Source: Ophioceras dolichostomum
Lineage: Eukaryota; Ascomycota; Sordariomycetes; Magnaporthales; Ophioceraceae
Direction: 5' to 3'
NCBI GenBank assembly: GCA_003049485.1
Contig: PYST01000003.1
Span: 124,001-188,000 of the forward strand
Length of the DNA stretch: 64,000 nt
Below the pieces are notes generated by a model, which made no database searches, was not told the DNA's origin, and was given only the letters and a program-made list of their open reading frames with translations. Made by a program: the position numbers and the translations under genes. The stretch's first letter is position 1. Every line of letters starts with the position of its first letter. Shown here piece by piece: positions 43,230 through 54,600 of the stretch.

Positions 43230-45376
43230 ATGCCACCAGCAACGAGTAAAAACCTGCTTACTCCAATGAGCGATCCAGCCGAAAGCCCAGACCCAGACCG
43301 TCGTCATCGACGACAGAGAGTACGAGCCATCCGCAGAGCCCACATGCGAGAGCGCAGATACGGAGACCACCACCGAAATCCTTCCACCTACTCGTCGTCC
43401 GAGGAATCTTCTGAAGATGAGAGACCGCTCGACCCTCCGCGCCCACCTTGGGAAGGCTACGAGTGGGTTTGGTATCCTGCTGGATTCTGGGCAGAGAGAC
43501 GCGTCCCAAAGCACGCGAGGAAGCGAGAACTAGGCAGACGGTCAGGCACAGTGTCAGATGCGGTGGTGGCCTCGGCGCAGAGGATAGTGCTCCCCGAGTC
43601 GAAGACGCTTCTCGGAAAGCTAGCGGCCGGAAGACTGTGCAAGTATTTGTACTCACTTGCATTCTGGAAGCGGAAGACCCCTCCTCCGATCACTAGGAGC
43701 AGGAAGGCCTACACGGACGGGTTCTCTGCCCGTAGGAGCATATTCCACGTCTCTTCCGATCAAGCCTTCCCAGGAGGCGTAAGCAAAATCCACCACTTCT
43801 TCACCCGCCCACTCTTCCCTAACCCCCATAGTCACTACATGCGCGTGGCTTGCTGTGGACGGCGACCGTGCCGTCTATAGATGCTGTCAGTACGGCCGAC
43901 TGATCTTCCACTCGTACGACAGGAGGCTACCCGCATCAAGACGCCGCCCTTGGGGATGACACTAGAAGAACGAGAGCGACGCATCTTCTGCAAGCTGCAC
44001 GAGACGCCCCCCGAAATCACGCAAGGGCTTCGCACACGGGAGGTAGAGTCAGAACGGGAGTTGGAAGAACGCCGGGAGTTGGAAGAACGCGCGCGAAGAC
44101 ACATCCGAAAGGCCCCCATACTCCGCGAAAATCCTCCTATCAAGGACTTGTTCACACCGTCGGGCTCGCCGTTATGGCACGCAACCAGGAGGTACTCCTC
44201 CTCGTCCCTCGAGGAATGCAGACCAAGACATTACGATAAGCGCCGCGAATCAAGTATGCACGACGGCCGCAGAAAGCGCAATGGCCGCAGCATATCAAGA
44301 ATACTTGATGTCCACAGATCAGAAGAACACGAAGACCGTCAATCATCATCATCATCAGTGGACGAAAGGCCAGATAAAGTCCGAAGGTCCATCTCGTGGC
44401 CGTCCACTGGCCAATCCGCCGGAGAAGAGTTGCAGAGGCCCGTGATCGAGCCAGAGTTGCTGCCAGAGCTGCTGCCGGAGTTGTTACCGGAGCAGCCCGT
44501 GGCGGAGCACGGGGCGATCGAGACGCTGTTCGCGCCCGAGGTCCGCGACAGGCTCGCCGAAACACTAGCCCTAAAACTACTGGTGCCGAAGGTGAAGCGG
44601 GTGCCCGCCAAGCAAGAGCTCTCGGAGCGAGTCGTCAAGTTTGACTTCTCCGCCACGATGCACTCACCAACCAGTGCGCTGTGTCCGGCGAACCGGGGAA
44701 AGGGCGTCTGTCCGGTGAGCTACATAACACTCTCTCCTCCATGCCCTCCCGCTCGAGTGCTCCCTTCCTACCATTGCATACCCAGGCACCTCTAGTGGCT
44801 GATATCACCTGATTTAATGAATAGATGCACGGGAGAGGAGGCCATGGCGTCCGCCAAGCCTCTAACAGCAAAGACAAAAGAGAGCGGCGTGCTTCCCGCC
44901 TATCCCTAGCACTATCAACCCACAGGGCGAAGATAGGGCGTCGCGCTTCGGTGTCAATAGCGGCCAACGGGGGCAAACTACCCCGGCGTTCTTCTCGCCT
45001 TTCAAGGCCTTCTGCTGTTTCCAAGCCCAACGGCAACAGGGCCAATCCACCCGCCCGTTCTGCCCGCCTTTCAATGTCTTCTACTTCTTCCAAAGCCAAA
45101 TCTAACGCGAACGGGAACGGGGACGGGAACGGGGACGAGGACGGGGACAGAAAAGAGAAAGGGAAAGCGAAAAAACCCTTCCGGCTCCCTCCCCATATGG
45201 AGCTACCAAGCAGAGAGTTCTCCTTCACCCCAAAGCCGGCAATAGAGACAGGGGGCAGCGAGTTCCCTGGATTCGACATCCCACCTCAAACCGGTCGGAA
45301 AGCAAGCGAGGGGAAAGAATCCGTCTTACACACTCCGCCGCGGATTGTGGGCGGAAGCGAATACCCCTTTCCCTGA
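43230..45376 (+). CDS. Hypothetical charged protein, three exons, ends at a suspect stop
   Basis: Modelled as 43230-43778, 43881-44714 and 44825-45376, with phase-0 GT-AG introns (GTAAGC...TAG, 102 nt; GTGAGC...TAG, 110 nt). I do not recognise it. It is very rich in Arg, Glu and Ser, with an early motif PPWEGYEWVWYPAGFWAERR, a coiled-coil-like RELEERRELEERARRH stretch, a triple LLPE repeat (LLPELLPELLPE), and a basic block with NGNGDGNGDEDGD. No enzyme or membrane motif. The reading frame stops at TGA 45374-45376, but coding-like sequence continues in the neighbouring frame and then again in the same frame (next entry), so the true 3' end is probably further on and this copy is interrupted by a sequence error or mutation. 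Nuclear location is a guess from composition. Confidence 0.5.
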
Positions 45377-45727
45377 GCACCTGCAAGAAGCGATAGCCGA
45401 CGCGAAAATCGAAGAGGAACGGTCGGGAAAGAAGAGAAAGATGTTCCAATCGACAACATTGCGGCGAGACCCGGTATGGCAATAAGCAAAGGCGGGATTG
45501 CGGCAGCGAGACTCTTCTTCAACATCATCAAGTGGACAATGAAGGGAGAGATACGATGTTCCGAGCAAGCAACCGATATCTGTAAACCCAGCTGCTTCAC
45601 CTATAATCCGTATACCGTACCAGCTAGAATAAACACTAAGAAGGAATTATCACATCCCGCTTTCGCCGAGAGGTTTGCGGCAGGAGGCTCAAAAGTCCGC
45701 CACTACCCTGTGGAGGGCCAATGGTAA
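45377..45727 (+). pseudogene. Probable continuation of the 43230 gene, broken by a stop and frame changes
   Basis: Directly after the TGA at 45374-45376, the +1 frame reads smoothly as PFPEHLQEAIADAKIEEER and on to a TAA at 45483. The original frame downstream reads as KEEKDVPIDNIAARPGM then AISKGGIAAARLFFNIIKW, ending at TAA 45725-45727. Both look coding and neither has room for an intron between. One surplus base in the TTTCCC run near 45368-45373 and one missing base in the purine run near 45424-45443 would connect everything. This could be homopolymer errors in a draft assembly or real decay. Confidence 0.45.
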
Positions 45728-46128
45728 CACCAAGATATCGACTTTCGTCCCATCACCTAAAGATACCAAGAAGGATATTAAGGTTTCGGGTTGAATAGTA
45801 TATTGCATGAATTGGAAGTGGTCGTGAATTGAGCAAACATGAGGTCGGGGTATTGTGCCAAAGCCTCAGCTTGAATGCTTGGCCCAAGCTTCAATGGTCT
45901 GCAAAGCAATCCCTGCATCCTTGCACCCCACAAGCTCTATTAAGCTGCACGTTTTCTGGATATCAACCGTCCGCCGTCTACGGAATACCCATACCACAAA
46001 CCTACCTACCTACAAACTACACCTCGAATACGCCAATCCTCTCTCGCTCAGATACAGATGAGTATCTAATCAGGACTGTTGCACCGAACAACCTAACTTA
46101 ACTCGTCCGGAGGATAATAGCTAGCGCC
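45728..46128. other. Intergenic upstream of CDC73
   Basis: 401 bp with the CDC73 promoter. Contains a CCTACCTACCTAC element at 46001-46013, of the same family as in other intergenic regions. Confidence 0.55.
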
Positions 46129-47751
46129 ATGGCAGTAGCCTCGATAGAGCAGGACCCTCTCCTGCTGCTCCGGCAGTCGATCGCGTCGGGCAGCGCCATC
46201 GTGCCGACCACCACCACCACGGCGGACCCCTCCTCCTCCTCCTCCGCAGCAGCTGCTGCTGCCGCTGCCGCTCCCGAGGCTCCGCTCTCGCAGGCGACGC
46301 ACCTGCGCTTCACGCACCCAACATCGAAGCGCGCAATCAGCATCGCGATCGACTCGCCGACGCGCTTCGTGTCGAGCGGCGACAGCCCCGTCGACCTGCG
46401 CAGCATCTACTTCGCCTGGCTCAACCGCGAGGTCGCGATCCCGGAGTACAACGCGTCGGCCACGCGTCTGAATGACGACCTCGCCGCCGCCGGCTCGTCG
46501 GCCACCGTTCACAAGTTCGCCTTTGTGGAGCGCCTGGACCTCATCACCTGGCTGGAGGGCGCGAGCGAGGAGAGCGAGTACATCAGGCCGCTCGCCGGCG
46601 AGAGGGGGGACGGCGATGACGGCGATGGCGACGGAGCGGCCGGCGGCGGCGGCGCTGGTGGTGGATCTGCGGCCGGCGGTGCGGCCGGCGGCGGCGGCGG
46701 CGGCGGCGCGTTGTCCAAGGGGGGCGCCGCGGTGCGTCCGATGCCTGGTGGTGGTGGTGGTGGTGGTGGTGCGGCTGGTGCGAGGTCGGGTAGGGGCACG
46801 ATGGATCCGAGGCTGGCGGTGATTTATAACGGCGAGCGCAGGATGGGCGACCATAATAGCGCGCTCAGAGGGATCAAACCTACGGTAAGTCGTTCTCATT
46901 TGGCTACCTTACCTACGCAGATGCCCAGGTTTACTAACAGAACTTTCTTTCACCAAACTCAGGACTTCTCCCACGTCCGCAAGCTAGCCGCGCCCTTCAT
47001 GCTCAAAAAGCTCCAGCAACAGTCCTCCACCTCCTCCTCCACCAACCTCTCCTCCAACCCGTCCCTCGCGCTCAACCAAAAACCAGCAGCCTCCTCCTCC
47101 TCCTCCTCCTCCCGCCGGCCCGACCCGATAATCCTGCTCTCCCCATCGGCGTCCTCGCTGCTGCGCATGTCCAACATCAAGTCCTTCCTGGAGAACGGCC
47201 GGTATGCGCCGCCTGACAGTAGCACCTCGCAGCACTCGTCCTCGATGCTGCACATCAGCCGCCTGCTGAGGGACATCGACCCATCCCGGCCCATGCGGTT
47301 CATTCTGGTGGAGGGCCCGGAGCAGTTCAAGCCCGAGTACTGGAACCGGGTCGTCGCCGTGTTCACGACGGGGCAGTCGTGGCAGTTCAAGAACTACAGG
47401 TGGCCGCAGCCGGCGGAGCTGTTCAGGAGGGTGATGGGCATTTATGTCGGGTGGAGGGGCCAGCCGCCGCCCGATGCGGTGAGGGGGTGGGGGCATAAGG
47501 TGATGATTTGCGGTGTTGAGCCGTGGCGCGATCCGGGACCGGCTGCTGCTGCCGCTGCTGATGCCGGTGCTGGAAATGGAAATGGAAATGGGAACGCCAA
47601 CAGGGCTGCGAGTGGTACGGCGGCGAACCCCTCTTCGTCGGATAACAGCCGGTGGAGGGATCGTGAGGTCGTGGAGAGTATCTGGAAGGGCATCGAAGCG
47701 AATATGCGGTCGAAGGGGTGGAAGAGGGACTCGGGACCAACGACGATCTGA
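46129..47751 (+). CDS. CDC73: CDC73, Paf1 complex subunit (parafibromin homologue)
   Basis: Two exons, 46129-46884 and 46963-47751, give 514 residues. Cdc73 is known to link the Paf1 elongation complex to RNA polymerase II and to histone modification. The N-terminal domain is recognisable by DLRSIYFAWLNREVAIPEY and the C-terminal Ras-like domain (about 305-500) by PDPIILLSPSASSLLRMSN, IKSFLENGRYAPP, FILVEGPEQFKPEYWNRVV, AVFTTGQSWQFKNYRWPQP and FRRVMGIYVGW, which is decisive. The 78-nt intron (GTAAGT donor, TACTAAC branch, CAG acceptor) is a multiple of three and has no stop, so its retention would add 26 residues silently. Low-complexity expansions: poly-Ala near the start, a Gly-rich block encoded at 46631-46790, poly-Ser in exon 2, and NGNGN near the end. 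Start context GCGCCATGGC is good. Confidence 0.95.
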   Translation: MAVASIEQDPLLLLRQSIASGSAIVPTTTTTADPSSSSSAAAAAAAAAPEAPLSQATHLRFTHPTSKRAISIAIDSPTRFVSSGDSPVDLRSIYFAWLNREVAIPEYNASATRLNDDLAAAGSSATVHKFAFVERLDLITWLEGASEESEYIRPLAGERGDGDDGDGDGAAGGGGAGGGSAAGGAAGGGGGGGALSKGGAAVRPMPGGGGGGGGAAGARSGRGTMDPRLAVIYNGERRMGDHNSALRGIKPTVSRSHLATLPTQMPRFTNRTFFHQTQDFSHVRKLAAPFMLKKLQQQSSTSSSTNLSSNPSLALNQKPAASSSSSSSRRPDPIILLSPSASSLLRMSNIKSFLENGRYAPPDSSTSQHSSSMLHISRLLRDIDPSRPMRFILVEGPEQFKPEYWNRVVAVFTTGQSWQFKNYRWPQPAELFRRVMGIYVGWRGQPPPDAVRGWGHKVMICGVEPWRDPGPAAAAAADAGAGNGNGNGNANRAASGTAANPSSSDNSRWRDREVVESIWKGIEANMRSKGWKRDSGPTTI

Positions 47752-48600
47752 ACCCAACAAAATGAAGTTTTTTCCTTCCTGGTTTCTATTCGCCCTTTCC
47801 GTCTCTTCTATGTTTCTTTCTTTTTTCCTCCCTCTCTTTCTCTTGATTCACTTCTTTTTCTGCCTTGTAGTTGTTATTTCATCGAGCTAGGAAAGAGATA
47901 GATCGGGTTCCGCAGGTTGGTCGGCGTACATGGAGTTGCGATAGGACTCTCTCTCAGGTCAGGCAGGGAGGGTTCGTCGTAGACGAGGAAACTAAAATAC
48001 TGTGCTCTTGTTACTAGGTACCTAGTTTTACGGCATAAGAGGCAGCGAATATTTCTGTCTAGCATCAAAAGAAAAGAATTTCTCTGAGCCACCGCGCGGA
48101 AAAGGCTGGCTGCATTGTTCGGTGCGCGTATGACAAAGTGTTGGGACAGGCATGCCCTTCCAGTGAATGTGTCGTCAGTAGGATCTACAATTACAGCAGC
48201 CATATATAAGTGGCCAACGTGTTGATAAATCGTTTGGCAAGTGGGTGTATGTATCTGCATGGCGTGGCCTCGTGAGCTCTTCGCTCTCTTTCTCCGAAAC
48301 AGATCTCTGATAAGAGAGAAGACACCGAGCACCACAGAACGTAGAGAGGAGAGGAAGAAAACCTAGAAAGAGAGGACACGAACAAACAACATGTCTCAAG
48401 TAGACTCTTCCTTCCCAGACAGCCGACAGGCCAGCACAAGAATGAATGAGAGGAAGTTTGTAAAAGACACCACATCTTCTTCCAGATGAACATGACAAGA
48501 AACCAATCATCCCTTCCACCTTTGGCACAGGAGCAGCAGATCCGATCGAGGAGACAGACGTCTATCGCCCAGGAAAGTTAGGTTGAGATTCTTTCACTTC
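47752..48600. other. Intergenic between convergent CDC73 and the NmrA-like gene
   Basis: Two 3' flanks; pyrimidine-rich just after CDC73. It contains the 14-bp perfect palindrome ACTAGGTACCTAGT at 48013-48026, the most symmetrical copy of the dispersed motif. No gene supported. Confidence 0.6.
48013..48026. repeat. 14-bp perfect palindrome of the dispersed TAGGTACCTA motif
   Basis: ACTAGGTACCTAGT equals its own reverse complement. Relatives occur in at least nine other intergenic places in the window and were not found within modelled exons. Confidence 0.8.
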
Positions 48601-50044
48601 TCACATCTTCATCACCTTCGCCACGACATCCTCCACACTCTCCTCCCTCACGCCCAACAGCTCACCATCCGACTCCTCTCTAGAGCACAGCACGCACCTC
48701 CCCTTCCCGACCTCGAAGAGCTGCGCAACGGCCAGGTCCAGAACCCACCCCTTCTCGCCCGCGGCGTGCCTCTTCCTCCCTCGGTCCAGCACGTCCGCGA
48801 TGGCCTCTCGGTTCACGGTCCATTTTTTCTCCTTCTCTTCTCCAGGAGTCAGCACTTTTGCTACCTGTTGCTGAAGCTGTTGTTGAAAATGTTGTTGAAA
48901 GCCGGCCAGCAGCTCGGCCTGGCACGTCTCGATCGAGCGCACGCGCACGGTGCGGTTGGCCGTCTGGTCTGGCTTGAGCAAGACGCCCACGACGGCCTGC
49001 GCGATGCCCTCGAGCGTCGTGCCGGTGAACCGCTCGGTGCCGGCGTCGTAGATTGTTGCGACGCGGTTGGGGATGTCGAATCCCATGGGTGGGAAGCGCT
49101 TGAGCGCCTTTTCTTTGGAACTCGTATTAGCTTGAGATTTCTACCCTGCCTGGTAGGGTGGTGGGGGGACGTGGGATGAAGAGAGCGCTCTTTCTTTTAT
49201 TCCCCTTCTAGTTCCATAGGCAGCAGGTAGGTCCTGGATTTTGGTTTGATATTCTGACTCACCCAGTCGATCGGATTCCCAATAGCGACACCCGTCCACG
49301 AGAAGTGCTCGTCCTCCTCGGACATCTCCCTCGCCTTGTCCCACGCGACGCGCCGCGCGGCGCCCACGGGCTCGAACTCCGGGTAGCTGCGGAAGTCGGG
49401 CCCCCACCCGAAGTCGTCCAGCACGAAGCGGCGCACACCGGCGGCGTGCGCGGCGGCCACTAGGACCGGCTGCGCGGCGACCGCTCCCGGTCCGAGGACG
49501 CTGACGACCGCGTCTTGGCCCGAGAGGGCGGCGACCAGCTCTGCTTCGTCGGTGTAGGGCGGGGAGGCGGCGGTGCGGATTATGGCTGCGATGCCGGGGG
49601 GGAAGGAGGAAGAAGAGGAGGAGGAGGCGCGGGTGATGATTGTTACTTGGAAGTTGGCGGCGAGGAGCGCGGCTGTTATGGGGTTGCCGAAATTACCGGA
49701 GGCCTAGGGGGGTGTGTCAGGTGTCAGGAGAGGATCGGGGTCCGGCCGGGTTTATGGGTTAGTGTCCGGATGGTGAATCGGTATCGGACGGTGTGCGTCA
49801 GGTGCGGCGGCGACGGGCCGGGGCCGGAGTCGAAGTCCGGAGTCCGGAGGCTGAACGTTGAGGATGGACGGAGGAAAGGGATCCGGAGGACAGTACTAGG
49901 TGGGGTCCACGGTGGCTCCGGCGCCGGCCGGCCGCATCGAGGGGGGAGAAGAAGAAGGCGCCGCCATGATGGATATGATGAGATAGATGATAATAGATGC
50001 TAGGTACTTACCCCGAAGATGGCGACTTTCTTGATGGGCGACAT
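48601..50044 (-). CDS. NmrA-like / isoflavone-reductase-type NAD(P)-binding protein
   Basis: Three exons, 50044-50012, 49703-49263 and 49107-48601, give 326 residues. The first exon has only 11 codons; intron 1 (308 nt) splits the dinucleotide-binding motif, which reads KKVAIFG|ASGNFG across the junction (residues 5-17). Other family features: an NmrA-type segment DAVVSVLGPGA, RRFVLDDFGWGPDF where relatives have a substrate-site motif, and the C-terminal IYDAGTERFTGTTLEGIAQAVVGVL. Members are reductases or redox-sensing regulators; which applies here cannot be decided, and the pigment or secondary-metabolite enzymes nearest to some relatives are absent around it. A Gln-rich stretch (QQHFQQQLQQQ) interrupts the C-terminal part. 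Intron 2 (155 nt) has a GTGAGT donor, a GCTAAT branch and an AAG acceptor. Confidence 0.85.
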
Positions 50045-51182
50045 GGCGGCTCACAAGTTGGGAGGGGGAACAATTGACGAGACAAGATGGGTGATGGGAT
50101 GAATGAATGGGGCGATGCCGATGAGCTGAGATGAGTGACGATGAAGGTGATGCTCCTCAATTTTTCATCCGAGAAAAAAGCTGAGCTGCTGGGATGCTCC
50201 CACTCTTCTTATAGACAGCCCATGGATAGATAGACTTTATGCGATATTCAATTTGTCAGCTTGACTTCTGGTCCGCTAGCCTTGCCTTTGCAGTTCCGCA
50301 TTCGCAACTCCGCCGAGGGTGGCAGACTCCTTCACCGAAATGCCGGCGGTGGCTTTTCGTCATGATTCACACATCAACATCTACCCAAGTTAGGATATGC
50401 TTTCAAAACACCTGATTGGATGGACTTCGCCAATCCTCTGTGTTGCTCTGTCTGATGAGTACCAGCTACGACTAGCGTGTAAGCTGTGGACTATGTAGAG
50501 GCATGTACTGCAGACTGCAGAGCTATTATCAATAGTGTAGTCTAGGTCTGGTCGAAATGTTCCGTATCATCAAATCCATCGTGACTCATTATAATATTGG
50601 TGGTGGGGGGAATTGGTAGGTGGTGTCTGTGGGTGCGGAACTCCGCCCGCGCATCATGCTGGAGTACCTCAGTCTGTCTGCTCTCGGCCGGCAAATCCCT
50701 CTTTGGACTCTCCCGTCTGTCCCCTGTGATGATGGCGGGCAGAAACTCGTCCCCGACACCAGGCGCTGCGGTGCCCGACGCACCCCGCAGGCGCAGGACA
50801 TCAGCAGTTCCTCCTGCCTGCCTATTTCCCCCACAAAATGACATGATCGATCCTTCCCTCCCTCTCTCTTTTCTCCCTCTGCCCGGACCGGGGGTCATGT
50901 GGGACGAGGAAATCGGAGGGGTCCGGGCGCCTCCTGCCGCCTTGCCGCCGTGTGTGCGGCGCCTGCCCACCCCGGTCGGTCTTCGGGGTTCTGTTGTCGT
51001 ATCATGCCGTCGCGTCCATGCGCGGGCTGCCCTTCCCGCCCACTCGGGGATAAGGACTACATCATTAACTTCCTATGATAGCGCATGTATACCTACAGGT
51101 AGGTAGGTACCTAGGCAGGTAATGCAGCGCGCGATCTCTTCGTTCCCTTCAAAACTCCTTCCTCCCCTCCTCCCTCTCCATT
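50045..51182. other. Intergenic between the NmrA-like gene (5') and the 51183 gene (3')
   Basis: 1.1 kb; promoter of the NmrA-like gene and 3' flank of the tail-anchored protein gene. At 51089-51120 there is a run of TAGG/CCTA units around GGTAGGTACCTAGG. Open frames of up to 169 codons at 50542-51106 have no recognisable product and are rejected. Confidence 0.55.
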
Positions 51183-51689
51183 TCAGTCGTCGACTATCTC
51201 GTCCCAGCAGTAGGCCAGCCCTGCAAAGCAGAACAGGGCGGCCAGGAAGACTTTGGGGTCTAGTCTCCTCTTGCGCTTCTCCTTCTCCCCCCTGCTGCCG
51301 CCATCATCGCGGTGGCGTTGACGCATGCGGCGGGGGTCTCCTCCTCTACGCAGGTCGTATTCCTCGTAGTACGTCTCCTCCGACGCGACCGAGGGGTCAC
51401 GGCGGCGGCGAATGGGCTCGACCGCGTAGATGTCGGAGCTGCGGCGCACCATTGCGTACCGGTCGCTGTCGTCCGCAGGAACGGGCCTGCTGGTTCTCCT
51501 GTCGTCGTCGCGTCTTCCGCGGGTTCGCGATGGCGCACGCCTCGATCCGTTGTCGGCGGCGGCGGCAGCTGATGACGAAAACTTCTCGTCCTCCGACGAC
51601 TCGGAGGGCGAAGACGGTGGGTGGTGGTTCGACGACGGCCGCCTGCTGTGACGGCGACCTGGGTAGTGGCTCCTTGGCTGGGCGCTCAT
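51183..51689 (-). CDS. Small tail-anchored hypothetical protein (168 aa)
   Basis: One exon from the Met at 51689 to 51183. About 140 residues of Arg/Ser/Asp-rich disordered sequence (RRHSRRPSSNHHPPSSPSES, many RR and DD pairs, an EETYYEEYDLRRGGD patch) precede a basic KEKRKRRLDPK anchor and a single hydrophobic segment KVFLAALFCFAGLAYCW (about 146-162), ending DEIVDD. This is the layout of a tail-anchored protein with the bulk in the cytosol, probably ER or outer mitochondrial membrane. I know no function for it. The frame is open upstream to 52214, but that region reads as leader sequence with no homologous start. Head-to-head with the RGS gene across about 10 kb. Confidence 0.6.
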   Translation of the reverse strand: MSAQPRSHYPGRRHSRRPSSNHHPPSSPSESSEDEKFSSSAAAAADNGSRRAPSRTRGRRDDDRRTSRPVPADDSDRYAMVRRSSDIYAVEPIRRRRDPSVASEETYYEEYDLRRGGDPRRMRQRHRDDGGSRGEKEKRKRRLDPKVFLAALFCFAGLAYCWDEIVDD

Positions 51690-54600
51690 TATTTGCGCAA
51701 CGCGGAGTCGCTGCTGTTGTCTGCGGTGGCTCGTTGGGCTCGCTCGCAGAAGTTGTACGGGGGAGTGCAGTGAGGTCTTGTTGTCGTATTTCACAACAGC
51801 AGGAGTGGTCGGTCGTGCGACAAACGAAGGGCGAAAGAGTAAAGAATTGAAGCGCTGCCTCTTTTTAAGGGCGGTTCTCGCTTTTATACGGTGCGATGAA
51901 TGAGTGAATGGCAAAAATGTGCATGCGAGGGGAGAGAATGGAAGGGATGCTGATGGATGCGGATGGATGAATGGGCGGATGGAAAAGCAAAAGCGCCGAA
52001 TAACGCAATAGGGTGACTGGTGACTGGCGGGCCTAGTTGGGCTCGCGACCAAAAAGCGACCTTCCTTCAAACCAAAATGTGGCTGTCGATAGCCTGACCA
52101 ACCTCTTATTTGTGAGGGAGGCGAGGTCCGTCCGGAGGAGACCAACGAGCGCTGGCCACAACGCGGGGCCCTGAAAAGAAGAGGGAGAGGGGAGGGGAAG
52201 CGAAAGAGCCCCAAGAACTTGAACTTCGCCCCCCTCCCTCACCTCCCCATCGCCACGTAACTCACATGTTCGCCTGCGCATTCCTGCCACCTCAGCTCGC
52301 CAGCCTCGCCGCCTGACTAGTGCACGAAAACGGCGAGTGGGTGGTGTGCCAGGTCGGGAATTCGGGGTAGATAGCGGCCGCCTGGCGCACCATCTTGATT
52401 GGAAAGGAGAGCCATCCCGAAATTCCTCAATTTGTTCAAATTTGTTCAATTGAACGATTATTTTTACCGCGATGCAAAGATGTGCAGTGTTCCGCCTGCA
52501 GGATTAGGCATACATGGCATCAAATTGAGATTGATGGCAGGTTAGGCAGGCAGGGAGTTGAGGCTGTGGAGATGCGTGTAAGTGGCAGCAGGCAGCCAGC
52601 CTGCTGCTGCCTTTCTGCCATATTCGCCGATGCATGTTTTATCCTCCCTGCAGGCTGCCTGACCTGCCTGGAATTTTGTAACTGCACGAAAAGGGACCTG
52701 CCGAGGTATGTCTCGGAGGAATATCTTCCCGAGGTGTGTTGAGCTTAGAGCCGCTTCGTCTACTGAGACCGCCGGGACCGGAGACCGACTCCGGCGACTT
52801 TTCGTTTTTCTGCCTCGCGATGACAGGAGGCTCTTCACCACAACCTTGAGGCCCCCCCCCAAGGCGGCTGCAGAGTAGTTCCGCGACCAGACAAAACTAG
52901 CGGTCAGTCAGGAACGAGCAACCAAGCATCAATCATCTGTCGTGCGACGGCGGTTTTCGTCGGCGTCGGAGGAGACATATGTTTGCTTTCTTGCGCACGC
53001 TCTTATATCCGTCCAGCTCGGCGGCAGGGGAACCTTAGTTGTAGATCGGCTCCAACGTCGGCTGCAGGGAGAGGAGCTGCAAGGTGTTCAGGTGTACATA
53101 GAGAGCTGATGTGTTAACCCTTGTCCCCCTTGACATTCCCCAAAGCATCTCGCAGGGACTGACGATGCGGCATTTGAAACCTTCAATGTCACTCAGCGAG
53201 ACGTCGTCTTTCGGGGCATGGAAGCCATGGTTTCTTTGCCATCAGCCGGTCGTGCGCCGTTCAACGCTGCCATGTTTGGGCTGATCTTTGGGACGACGGA
53301 AAAGGGTAACGACGGATGGAGGTTACATGAGTTAGTTGCAGATAGGAAGAAGGAAGAAGCACTGTGAAAACGCGAAATCGTACTGATATGAGACCCATGC
53401 ATCGTTGGGAGTTGGGTGAAAGTGTGCGTGCATGAATCTGCATTTGCAACTGCCGTTCCTTCAGATCCCGTTCCCATGGGCGCACAAAGCATGGAAGGAC
53501 ACCGGCTGGGACTCACATCGTTCTTCGTGTGCTGTGTTCGTCCGCGAGTTTGACCTAGCGGCGGGTATGGTAGTATGTACGGCTGGAAGGTGCTGGGTAT
53601 CATGTATGCATCATTCACCAACACTCCATCTGGTCATGGCCTCCACCTCTGTTGGTGGTAATGGTTCTTTCGACGGCAACACCCCGTACTACCGGCGAGG
53701 CCGCTATTGCTCTTCCTGCTGCGAGCACAAGTGCAACCTGCTGGACTTCTGGAAGAGACCCGCTCGCTTGCCATAGTTACGCCGTGCTGCCCGGGCCACG
53801 AGGTAATAATGCTGTGCACGGCGAGACTGTGCCGTAGTAGTGTCCCGAGAGAGACGGCACATGTGATGATTGACGAGAGAAGAGCAGTGGTTGGCTACAC
53901 AACGGGCATATACTAAGTCTCTCTTGGTCTAGCTGTGTGCCATTCAACGAGCCCGTGAATGGCAGCTGTGCTATATCGATGGACTGCCTTTCGCTGTGTC
54001 AACACCCTCCAGGCTCCCAGGCTTCACCTTGCACCATACGGACCACGAGGTGCCTAGTGCCAGCCACTAGACAGGTATTAGGTACCAAATAAGGAAAGGC
54101 TGGTGGTAGGGGCATGTACAATGACGACGCCACTAGGCTCTGAGTCCCAGAAGCCATGTCAGTGCTCCGTGAATGACACGTAAGCGGAAGGCAGCATAGT
54201 ACTTAGCCGTATTGGGGAGGAAGTATTTTTTTTTTGTGTCAACCCAGCATCGATCTGTCAAGATTCGGCTCTGTTGGTGGGTGGGATGATGGACGGTTAT
54301 GGTGGTTGGTGATAGCAAGGATAGTGGTGTGGCATCTGCATTACATATTTGTATTCCGTAGTCGTCGTTGCACGGGAATACCATCCGTACCCGAGAGGGA
54401 CGGGAGTGACATAGGCCACATGGCTCATCGGATCGGCATCCGGGCTCATCAGGAAGCAGGAGGCTCGGTCCAATACTTCTAGAAACCCGAGAAAGGGCAG
54501 GTCCCCCCTGCGCAAGTGGGAAGGAAGTGATGCGAGATGTTGCACTGGACGAACAGTTTTGTGACAGTTTGTGACAACATATGGAAACCAGCTAGGTCAG

